From: Schizonepeta tenuifolia
Taxonomy: Eukaryota; Streptophyta; Magnoliopsida; Lamiales; Lamiaceae
NCBI GenBank assembly: GCA_029490685.1
Contig: CM055958.1
Coordinates: forward strand, 33,730,919-33,794,918
DNA: 64,000 bases
Reading direction: 5' to 3'
Within the stretch, counting starts at the first letter, position 1, and every line of letters begins with the position of its first letter. Shown here one piece after another: positions 55,043 to 64,000 of the stretch. Both the position numbers and the translations under genes were made by a program. The notes beneath the pieces were generated by a model. The model was not told the DNA's origin, did not search any database, and worked only from the letters and a program-made list of their open reading frames with translations.

Positions 55043-58030
55043 CTATCTCTTCACCTCAGCTGGTTCCTCATCTGATGGATCCAACAATCCAAGTAGATCA
55101 CATAACATCTTGAACCGCGCTTCGGCTAGAGGTTTGGTGAAGATATCAGCTCTCTGAATCTCAGTTGGAATTTTTTCCATGGATACGTCCTTCTTCTCAA
55201 TATAATCTCGGATAAAATGATGTCGGATGTCAATATGCTTTGTCGGAGAATGGTGAACAGGATTCAAAGAGATAGCAATGGCGCTTGAGCTATCACAATG
55301 AATAGAAACCTGTCCAGTTGCAACTTCATAATCTCTCAGCTGTTGCTTGAGCCACAACACTTGCATGCAACAACTACATGCAGCCATGTACTCTGACTCG
55401 GTTGTAGAAGTGGCAACACATGCTTGTTTCTTGGAAAACCATGAAACTAGCTTGCTTCCCATGAACTGACAATGTCCAGATGTGGACTTCCTGTCCAACC
55501 GATCTCCGGCTAGATCCGCATCTGAGTATCCGGACAGTTGAATATTATTGTCGGTTGGATACCACAACCCAACATTAACTGTACCCTTCAAATACTTGAT
55601 GATGTTCTTTGCTGCCAACATGTGTGCTTCCCTCGGTTGAACTTGGAACCGAGCACACACTCCAACCGCGTAAGAAATGTCTGGCCGACTGGCGGTTAGA
55701 TATAGCAAAGAACCGATGATCCCTCTATACTTACTGGCATCCACGATTTTTCCCTCAGATCCGGGTTCAATCTTCCAGTTAGTATTCATCGGGATCCTTG
55801 TGGTTTTACTTGTCTGCAAACCGAACTTTGTGATGAGCTCCTTTATATATTTGGACTGATTGATAAAAATTCCTTTTGATGACTGCTTCACCTGTAGCCC
55901 AAGAAAATAATTCATCTCGCCCATCATCGACATCTCGAATTTCTCCTTTATGAGAGTTGAGAATTTCTCACACAGCTCCTCCGACTTGGAACCGAATATG
56001 ATGTCGTCAACATAGATTTGCACAACAAGTATATCTTCTCCAACTTTTATCGTGAACAGTGTTTTGTCAACTAACCCTCGTTTGAACCCCGAGTTCAGAA
56101 GAAAACCACATAGAGTGTCATACCAAGCCCTAGGTGCTTGCTTCAAGCCATAGATAGCTTTCTTCAACTTATACACTCTTCCATCTCCAGTCTCAAAACC
56201 GGGAGGCTGTTCAACATATACATCTTCCTTGATATCACCGTTGAGGAAGGCACACTTCACATCCATCTGATAGACCTTGAATTTGTGAAATGCTGCATAG
56301 GCTAGAAAGATTCGGATGGCTTCCAACCTTGCAACCGGCGCGAAGGAGTCCTCAAAATCGATTCCTTCTTGTTGGCAATATCCCTGAGCTACCAACCTTG
56401 CCTTGTTCCTCACGATGAATCCAATGGTGTCTCTCTTGTTCTTAAAAATCCATTTTAATCCAATAACTTTGACACCATTTGGTCTTTCTACCAACTCCCA
56501 TACACAGTTGCGTAGAAATTCATTCAGTTCTTCTTGCATAGTTGTTGTCCAGTGAACACAGTTGAGAGCTTCCACAACATTCTTCGGTTCTGGCACATCA
56601 GCTACGAAACAAGAAATCATGGCAACATCTCCTGCTTGCTCGAACTCCTCAAGAACTGCCAACTCCTCAGCATATTGAGCGTAAGTGTTGGAATCTTCCT
56701 CAGCTGAGTCTGGATTTGCAACTCTGCTCCTAGTACGCACACCTTCGGTTGGATCTCCAATGATGTTGTCCTTGAAATGATCTTCATACCATCTCTTGTT
56801 GCGTCTTCCTTCTTCTTCCAACAGTGGTTGTTCCAGGATTTTAACTGATGATGAATCCTGAGCAGTGGGAGATGCTGGAATCTTCAAAACTGGTGATTGA
56901 TCAACTGTTGAGTCTGGATCCTCAATATTGACAATATTTTGAACTGAGCTTGGTTGGGCTTCGGATGCTGATGCAGTTGGAGTGACATCAGCTGGAGTTC
57001 CCCCTTGAGATGAGCTGGGATCCTCGCATTCATATTCAGAGGAACATGGATCATCTTCCTCAGTTGCCCATACCAATGGTTCAGCTAGATTCTTCTGCCT
57101 TAGAATCAGCGATCTGGTGAGAACTGGTGGAACATGTGGATCAGCTTGTTGTCCTTTAGCCTGTTCCCTGCACTCAAAAGTAGATTCATGAGGTGTTATC
57201 TCCATAACACGAGAGCTGTTGTTGAAAACTCTATAAGCCTTGATCCGAGCGGCATATCCGAGAAATATGCCCTTCGAAGCCTTGGCATCAAAAGTTTTCA
57301 ATTGAGTCTTCCCATTGTTGTGAATATAACAATTAGAACCAAAAACGCGAAAATAAGAAATATCTGGCTTCCTGCGTCTCCATAGCTCATAAGGAGTCTT
57401 TCCCAACCGCTTGGTTAGAAGAGACTGGTTCTGGGTGTAGCAGGCTGTGTTGATTGCCTCAGCCCAAAATCTCTTTGGCAGAGGTGAGCTTGTCAACATG
57501 GATGTAGCTGCATCTTTCAGTGTTCGGTTCCTTCGCTCAGCTACTCCATTCTGTTGTGGAGTACACGCAACCGATGTTTGATGAGTAATTCCATGCTTCT
57601 CGCAGTACTCGATGATGGTTTCATTTAGGAACTCGGTTCCGCGATCTGATCGGATGGAAATAATTTTCATCTCTTGTTGGTTCGATATCCGATCCATCAG
57701 CTTGGGTAGCTCATCTCGGGTTTCATTCTTATGACGCATGAAAATGATCCACGTATACCTAGAGAAATCGTCAGTAACAACAAGGGTATACTCGTTACCA
57801 TTCATGCTTTTTGGTGTAACTGGCCCGAAGAGATCCATATGGATCAGCTGTAATACTCGGTAGGTTGAGGGAGTTGTTTTCAACCGAAAGGAGGATCTAG
57901 TGAGCTTTCCCAACTGACATGCACTGCAGATATGTGCTGTTGAAAACACTCGGTTTGGAATGCCCTTTGCATGTTCCTGTCTTGCAAGTCGCTTCATAGT
58001 CTTGAAGTTCAGATGGTTGAGCCTTTTGTG
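55043..58030 (-). pseudogene. Copia pol: integrase, reverse transcriptase, RNase H
   Basis: Open for 984 codons from 57997. Pre-integrase sequence ICSACQLGKLTRSSF comes first, then the integrase triad: Asp in HMDLFGPVT, Asp in SIRSDRGTEFLNE and Glu in PQQNGVAERRNRTL. RT follows, with DFEDSFAPVARLEAIRIFLA, YQMDVKCAFLNGDIKEDVY and the catalytic YVDD in VQIYVDDIIFGS. RNase H closes the protein: GYSDADLAGDRLDRKSTSG, ATSTTESEYMAA, CDSSSAIAISLNP and KHIDIRHHFIRDYI. It is continuous in frame with protease except for a TAG at 58031-58033, where related elements have Trp (WLWHKRL-type). The catalytic residues all look intact, so the element is only lightly damaged. Confidence 0.94.
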
Positions 58031-58470
58031 CTACAGCCAGCTCACATCCGAACTGCTCTTTGATAACAGACAGGTGTCAGGAGGACTACTATTCCAGTCA
58101 GCATAGTAGACATTCCCGGTTGGCGATCGATTTCCCAACAATATGACATGCTTTGTTCCGACATTTTTAACTCTGTAGCCCTGTGCATCAAACTTGACAC
58201 AGAAACCATTATCACAGAATTGGCTGATGGAGAGCAAGTTATGCTTCAATCCATCAACATATGAAACATTTAAAATAGACACGTGATTAGTTTCAAGGGT
58301 ACCGTAGCCTCTGGTGTGACCTTTTGAGTTGTCACCAAAGGTAACCGATGGTCCTTCTTTTTCCACGAAACTCCCAAGCAAATCCTTCAGATTTGTCATG
58401 TGTTTCGAACATCCACTATCCATAACCCACATGGTTCGTGATGCTTTATTCTTCCTCAGCTGTTTCTCCT
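58031..58470 (-). pseudogene. Copia aspartic protease
   Basis: The 133-residue frame from 58432 carries the active-site DSGCSKHMT and VTFGDNSKGHTRGYG, typical of Ty1/copia proteases, then ILNVSYVDGLKHNLLSISQF leading to the pre-integrase domain. A TAG just upstream, near 58469, again sits where Trp would fit (QEWEKQLRKNK-type). It is in frame with the integrase-RT ORF. Confidence 0.9.
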
Positions 58471-59454
58471 ATTCCTGCACAGAGAAACACGCTTAGGTCC
58501 CCAATTTTAGTTGGGTCCTGGAGGGTTAGAACCAGTTCCCCCTTGAACTGGGAGTCGTTTTTTCCCTGTATACTCGGATAGATTTATCATTCCAAATCAC
58601 TTTTCCTTCATCATCAACTATAACAACACCTCGGTTATCCTTAGGCTTGTTGTTAGTAGTGATGTTCTGTTTCTTGGGAGGAGATGGATTTCTCCCATTG
58701 TGAGCTTTAGGAGGAGAGGTTTTCCCTCTGTTTTGATGGCGCTTTTTATCCTATTAGTTTTGTCGATGAGGTCGGACGCCATTTTGGAATCTCTGTGACT
58801 GAGTTTGATTCCATCTTCCTGACTGTCGATGATAGTTGTTCATGCCCTGTTGTTGGTTCATGTTCTGGCATGAATATCTGTAGTTGTTCGAACTATTCCT
58901 CATCGGTTGACTCGGTTGGAACCTCTAGTTGATCTATGGATGGAACCGATGTTGATTCTGATGGCTGAATCCTTGTCAGTTCTGTTGATTCCGTCCTTTC
59001 TGAGGTTGGCTCTAAGTTCGGTTCAGAGGTCGGTTCTGAAGTCGGTTCTGATTGTATCTCCGACGCCTCTGGTTCTTCTTCTGACTTTTGGAACATTCCC
59101 CCTCGGTTGATGTCCCAACCGATGGAATGTTCAGTTCTCCATCCATCGCTCATTTTCCTTTCTCAGTTGAGGTTCCCTTGGTTGGTTGAGCTTGCTGAGA
59201 AGTGGAGGTTGGATTAATTTGGGGAGTAGCAGACTCAACTGCGTCAGGTTTGGCAACTGTCACATCCACAGCCTTGACAAAGGTTGCGGTGGAATTCCAG
59301 AGTCCTTGACCATGTTGTAACCAAGTCCAGACACGTCATCCATCTATCTTTGATAACTGATGAGATTCTCGATGATTTTGGATGATTGATATAGCTTTAT
59401 CAGGTTGTCCTTCTCAGTTTGTAACTCCTTGAGGAGAACAGCTATATGCTCGGT
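58471..59454 (-). pseudogene. Decayed gag-protease linker
   Basis: Between gag and protease the minus strand has only broken frames. A short leucine-rich stretch (HIAVLLKELQTEKDNLIKLY) follows the gag stop. Thr/Glu/Ser-rich pieces (SEPTSEPTSEPNLEPTSE, 59153-58893) occur in another frame. Several stops and shifts are present. It would be disordered linker in an intact element; no domain is recognised. Confidence 0.55.
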
Positions 59455-61007
59455 CTATGCATCTGACTTCTTCATCAGCTGGTCGATCTGAGCCTCTTGC
59501 TTGTTCAACTGATCATGCTGCTCCTGGATCTGCTTCTTCAACTCCTCATCGGTTGGAGCATTAGTTCGGTTGGCCACATTCAGTTGACTTTTGAGAACAT
59601 CAATCTCTTCGGTTTGACTTTTAATCAGATCATCCTTTTCGGTTAAGGATTCTTCAAGTCTGGCGAACTGTTCTTGAAGACTCTTAAACTCAACTGATTG
59701 CTGATACAGTTCCTCACTGAGTTCTTGAAAGTCGCCCCAGGAGGGTTCCAACTCTTCATCTAGTGTTTCCTGCATGTTAGAGATATTGGAAAAATTTAAA
59801 TTAGCAGGACTAGAATGTACCTCAGCATCGTCCTGGTCGGTTCCAAATGCCATGAGACATTGATCCTGACCGATAACGTTGTTGGTGGAAGTCAGCTCAT
59901 CCTCATCTTCAGTGTCGGTGAAGATGTCCATGTCATCAGCTGCTTCTTCTGCAACCATGGCCTTGTTCTTTCCACTATGCTTGGCCCTCAACGCTTCTCT
60001 TTCTTTCTTTGAAAGGTCTGGACAATCAGCTTTGAAATGTCCCTCTTCGCCGCATTCAAAGCAACGGTTGGTCACAGGCTTTGAGTTCTCTCGAGTTCGG
60101 TTGGATTTATAGAACCGTTTGTATTTTCCGAACCGAGTATCCATGTCAGCTAGCTTCTTTGACAGGGCGGCTATATTCTGTTGCAGCTCTTCTCTGCTTG
60201 GCTCCTTCGTAGCTGTGTCCGCAGATCGTGTTGGCCTTGATGTTCGCGGCTTGGAGTAGTCAGCTCGGAGTGCTACTATTTTTGTGGCTGAACCAACATC
60301 CTCATGTCGACTCGTCTGAACCGAGGACTGAGTTGACCTTCGTCGGTTCACCTTGTACTCATTTCCTTTTAGGATTGAGAACAATCTTTCTGTTCCCATC
60401 TCTCCAAGATCAGCTCGGCTCTCATGGATATTGGTGAAGGTGTCCCACTCAGCTGGTAGAGCGTGTAATACTTTGAGGTTGATCTCCCTCAAAGTATATT
60501 TCCCTCGTCGGATGGACTGAATCCTTCGGATGATATCCATGAACCGAAGTTCCAGCTGATCAATGGTTTCGTCAGCTCGTAGACAGAAGCTGTCGAAGTC
60601 TTGACATGCATGGGAGAATTTGTTCTCCTTGGTTTCGTCACTCCCTTCGCTAAGAGATGCCAAAATATCCCACATCTCCTTAGCGGTGTCGCACTCTTCT
60701 ATCCAATGAAGATAGTCTTGTCCAACTGTTGACATGATAGTGCTCTGAGCCCAGATGTCCAGCTGGCTCACTTTAGCTTCCTCTGGAGTGAAGTCTTCTG
60801 GCTTCTTCTCAACTAACTCCTCAGTTGTATCCCCATCATTGGGATTTGTAGGAGTGCGAGTGACTTTTCTCTGATGATGATCGGTCCAGATGTAAGTACT
60901 TGTTGCATTCTATGATGCTTTGACAATAGAATCTTCTTCATCCGAGTTCTCCAGGATGTATAGTTCACAACCGAGAACATGACCACGATCTTGTCTTTAA
61001 CATCCAT
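59455..61007 (-). pseudogene. Copia gag with zinc knuckle, one frameshift
   Basis: The start MDVKDKIVVMFSVVNYTSWR (ATG at 61005-61007) and RMKKILLSKHH are typical of copia gag, but the frame shifts near 60890. The main frame is open from 60771 for 438 residues: SQLDIWAQSTIMSTV, the UBN2-like AKEMWDILASLSEG and LELRFMDIIRRIQSI, a basic region, the CCHC knuckle CFECGEEGHFKADC, then an acidic and coiled-coil C-terminus (KSLQEQFARLEESLTEKDDL). It ends at a TAG at 59455. Gag packages the genomic RNA into particles. The long coiled-coil tail after the knuckle fits the SIRE lineage. Confidence 0.88.
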
Positions 61008-61142
61008 CCGCACACACAAACAAAAGACAACAAATGCAAGCAGATATGCACTAGCGTGAAAAAGATCTGTTCAGTTGACCACTGAAGAAAACACCTCGAA
61101 TTCACACCTCGTGAAACAGAGTCAGCAGTCTTTTGAACCACT

Positions 61143-61154
61143 GCTCTGATATCA
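61143..61154 (-). other. Primer-binding site of the copia element
   Basis: The minus strand reads TGATATCAGAGC, one mismatch from the initiator Met-tRNA complement TGGTATCAGAGC, 2 nt from the 5' LTR. Unlike the gypsy sites, it is not in an inverted repeat. Confidence 0.85.
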
Positions 61155-61156
61155 CT

Positions 61157-62654
61157 TGATGGTCCCGATATGAGTTCTGGCGTATGGGGGGGGAATACAC
61201 CAGTAGAGACTTTTAAAAACAACCCCCTGAAAATTGTCACAACCGAGTAATACGACTCAGCTGGAATCTCAACTGAGTAAAGATACTCAGCTGGAAATAA
61301 AGTGTTGTGCGGAATGTGGTGGAAAATAACAACTCGTATAAATATAACTCACGCCTCAATGCAAGGTTGGTCAATAACCAAGTCAGTTGAGAATGTAAAA
61401 GTGCAGTTTGAGTGCTGGTTAGTCGGTCAGTTGAATATGCAATAAGTTTACTGAATAATAAACACAACACACAAAGATTTACGTGGTTCGGAGAGAACAC
61501 CTACGTCCACGGGGAGTTGTGAGTCCACACAACTCAGTCTAAGTTCTTCTGGACAAAAACTACAAAGCTTACGCGGGCTTTGCAACCGTTAAGATAAGTT
61601 TACGGGTACTTATCAACCTTACAGATAAGTTTACGGGTACTTATCAACCTATCTACTCAATTCCGGGAAGAGTAGGGTCCTAACAACCTTTTTAGGGGTG
61701 TGTGTGTGTGTAGGTTTTCCAACTACTAGCTCGAACAAGAAAGTGAGCTAGGATCTAACACTCTATGAACTCTCAACTAGTGATGTTCTCAAGGTTGGAT
61801 CGAAAAACACCAAGACAGAATCTAACACTCTAGAACTCTCAACGAGTGATGTTCTTAGAGGATAACATCAGTTTTGCTTGAGTGCAGTTTTTCGTTCTTT
61901 CTCTCGCTCTTTAATCTCTTCTTGCACTTGTTTGTCTCGTAAGTCTTGGTGAATGAATGAAGGCCTCTATTTATAGGCGGAGAGAATCAACTAGCCGTTG
62001 GATGAGCCGTTGATCTCTGTTCTTTGAAAGCGATGGCTTGTCTCTCATCTCTGCAGACTTTCCGGATTTGGCAACTTGTGTGCTTCTGCTTTCCATCTGA
62101 GACAGCCTTGTGTTGGGCCAAATGAGGTAATGACAGAGAGTCAAACCTTCACGTGACTTCCTTATTTGAAATTCAAATTTCAACCTTTGACTCTCAACTT
62201 TGGTTAGTCGGTTGAGTCATTTGATCTTCATCTGATTGGTCTTCAGCTGATGTTCTGTCTGAGTAGGAACAGTTGAACTCTCAGCTGCTTTGAACTTCAT
62301 CTTGTTGATCTTATCAGTTCGAGTCCTGCAACTAATGTTCTATCTCTTGAACGCTCAGTTGTCTTTCTGATGTTCTGAATCTTGAACGCTCAGTTGGCTC
62401 GAACGCTCAGATGACTTTCTTCCATCTGATGTTCTCTTACAACTTCTCCTTTGAACGCTCAGTTGTCTTTCTTACAACTGATGTTCTATCCGAGTGAAGC
62501 CTTGTTGCCTTCTTCAGCTGGAGTCCTGTAAAGATAAAATATTAACAATGCTCAAACAGCAAGCCTAAAAGCTAACATTAGGATTTGGCAACATCTACTC
62601 GGTTGGGGTCAGTTGGTTTTGGAATCAATCAAAACTTTAATAAATTTCCGAACA
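61157..62654 (-). mobile_element. 5' LTR of the copia element
   Basis: This 1498-bp LTR starts TGATGGTCCCGATATGAG and ends TTTCCGAACA (one change from TTTCCCAACA). It is followed by CTTAG, the target duplication. It is near-identical to 48963-50503 apart from repeat-number differences in the CTCAGTTG tract. Confidence 0.93.
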
Positions 62655-64000
62655 CTTAGCAATTTCGTTTCAAAATCAAACCAACTTCTAATTCCTATTT
62701 CATAACTTATATGAAATCATCATCAACTACACTCATGCATATCATTACTATATTCACTTTATGCATATATATTCATAGATCAAAAGTTCATACTTGAAAA
62801 TAGCCTACTACGGGTCCGTTTTCATAACTTTTGATTCCGACGTGTGGTTTTATCGATTCAAGTTTCTATCATGCTTCAAATAATTCTAATTTCACTTATC
62901 AATCATCAAACACAACTTATAACATGTAGAAATCATAATTTATTTAATATAGTCTTAATTCCATCTACTTACATACAAATATTCTTATACTTGTTCAATG
63001 AATTCCATTCTTAATCTTATTATGCATAATTAACCTAATTATAATTTTTCTTTTTTTTATATATTTTCTTTTTCTTTTTTTTATTAATATTATTTTATTT
63101 TTTTATTTTTTTTATTTTCGAAAATTAATAATGAATTAATTAAATAATTAATTAATTTATTTTATATTTAATTTTATTCATCTTCAAATCTTCATGTTCT
63201 TGACCAAGAACACCTAGAACACACACTAAACCTTCAAGAACTCATCTCCATCGATTTTCATGCCTTTAATGCCTAAATTTTCATTGTTTTCATTCTCTTA
63301 AATTCTTACTAAACATCTAACACCTTAATATCAACATAAACACATTCATATCATCAAAAACACAAGACTTACTTAATCAAAATCGTACTTTTTTGCCTCT
63401 TACCAACTTGTTCTTATTTTTTTAGAAAATCCTCAAACAATTCATGCAATCATCTCTTATTGCATGAAATCATAATCTACAAGCCATTTATGAGGATTCA
63501 AGCTCATTCAAAATATCATATATATGCAGAAAATTTCGAAACCCTCATCAATATTTTCGAAAATTCCCTATAAATACTTAACATGTTTCTAACTCGATTC
63601 CAACCATGGATTCTTACTTCTAACATCAAAATAACATGAAATAAAACTTAGAACATCAAAACCTACACCTCCAAAAACTTTCGAAATTTACCAAAAATAA
63701 AGAGAATGATTTTTGTTCGGATAGAAATGAAGCTAAAGACCTCACCTTATCGAATACGAACTCGGAATTGAAATCGATCGACAAACGAGCAAGTTACGAA
63801 GATCGAAAGCTTGAAGAACTTGAAGAACTCTTTAATGGTGAGAGAGAGAGGGAGAGAGGCGGTTTTGGAGAGGGAGAAATGAAGAAAAAAAAATAGAAGA
63901 CAACTTGCTATTTATAGTAAAGTAAGGAGGTTTAACTATTTAACAAATATCTAGATATTAACTATAAATCTAATATTTTTTTTCGGATCTAATATTGTAA
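62655..64000 (-). mobile_element. Third LTR of the composite, right part (cut by window end)
   Basis: Continues the LTR interrupted at 48962, after the duplicated CTTAG. It is colinear with 25115-26460 of the first LTR and includes the AG/GTGAGG donor-like site near 63741. The terminal TATTACA lies beyond the window. Confidence 0.92.

Larger units (their letters stand above)
48963..62654 (-). mobile_element. Full-length SIRE-like Ty1/copia element, 13.7 kb
   Basis: Two LTRs of about 1.5 kb flank a 10.65-kb internal region, with target duplication CTTAG at 48958-48962 and 62655-62659. Minus-strand order is 5' LTR, PBS, gag, protease, integrase, RT, RNase H, ORF3, polypurine tract, 3' LTR. Integrase before RT identifies Ty1/copia. 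A large extra ORF after pol and an extended gag point to the SIRE/Maximus lineage. Lesions are few: a frameshift in gag, stops in the gag-protease linker and one each before protease, integrase and the ORF3 end. It is nested in the third LTR of the composite chromovirus. Confidence 0.94.
23706..64000 (-). mobile_element. Composite three-LTR chromovirus (LTR-int-LTR-int-LTR)
   Basis: Three LTRs of one subfamily (starts 23706, 35355, 47407) alternate with two internal regions (26885-35354 and 44400-47406, the first enlarged by a nested element). All have the same orientation. Each internal region runs from a polypurine tract next to the LTR on its left to a PBS next to the LTR on its right. Both carry the same coding deletions, so they derive from one defective element. 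Sharing of the middle LTR indicates unequal recombination. The third LTR is cut by the nested copia element and then by the window end, so the outer target duplication (left GGTCG) cannot be tested. Confidence 0.85.

Overview
This window is retrotransposon-dominated DNA from a flowering plant, probably a eudicot (the exact taxon cannot be told from the sequence). Almost every recognisable coding stretch belongs to a transposable element. The only hint of host sequence is a short promoter-like stretch and small ATG reading frame near 21.7-22.4 kb. No rRNA, tRNA or CRISPR array was seen.

Layout: (a) 1-5723 is a decayed mariner-like DNA transposon (minus strand), cut by the end of one LTR (1-213) and by a 3.1-kb solo LTR (460-3556, target duplication TAAGT). 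(b) 6253-21072 is a complete Ty3/gypsy chromovirus, Tekay/Del-like, on the minus strand. It has about 3.45-kb LTRs, target duplication GCTAT, a Met-tRNA-type primer-binding site, gag, protease, RT, RNase H, integrase and a chromodomain, all interrupted by nonsense codons. Between its 5' LTR and gag lies an intact 271-codon extra ORF (15847-15032). (c) 21078-23705 holds a Helitron 3' terminus, then a TATA/5'-leader/intron-like stretch and a short ATG frame, then AT-rich DNA. (d) 23706 to the window end is a composite of a second, internally deleted chromovirus in the order LTR-internal-LTR-internal-LTR. Nested in it are a truncated SIRE-type copia element (28477-33818, GTTAT), two solo LTRs in the opposite orientation, one inside the other (38055-43956 and 39759-43079, the inner with ATAAA), and a full-length SIRE-like Ty1/copia element (48963-62654, CTTAG). 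The copia element has gag, protease, integrase-RT-RNase H and a very long third ORF between pol and the 3' LTR.

Most notable observation: the extra ORF of the 6.2-21.1 kb chromovirus begins, at its first ATG, with MARTRVTARKS. This matches the histone H3 N-terminus (MARTKQTARKS) at 9 of 11 positions, including the ARKS motif around H3K9. The protein ends in a 25-residue, mostly Glu/Asp tail. A splice-acceptor-like sequence ends 1 nt before this ATG, and a splice-donor-like CAAG/GTAA lies downstream of a TATA box in the LTR. I infer a spliced subgenomic mRNA encoding a histone-tail mimic in an element that also encodes a chromodomain integrase. The sequence similarity is direct; the splicing and function are inference.

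A second unusual feature is the primer-binding site of the chromoviruses. It sits in a GAGCAG/CTGCTC inverted repeat and is followed by an array of decayed PBS-like copies at roughly 85-100-bp spacing.
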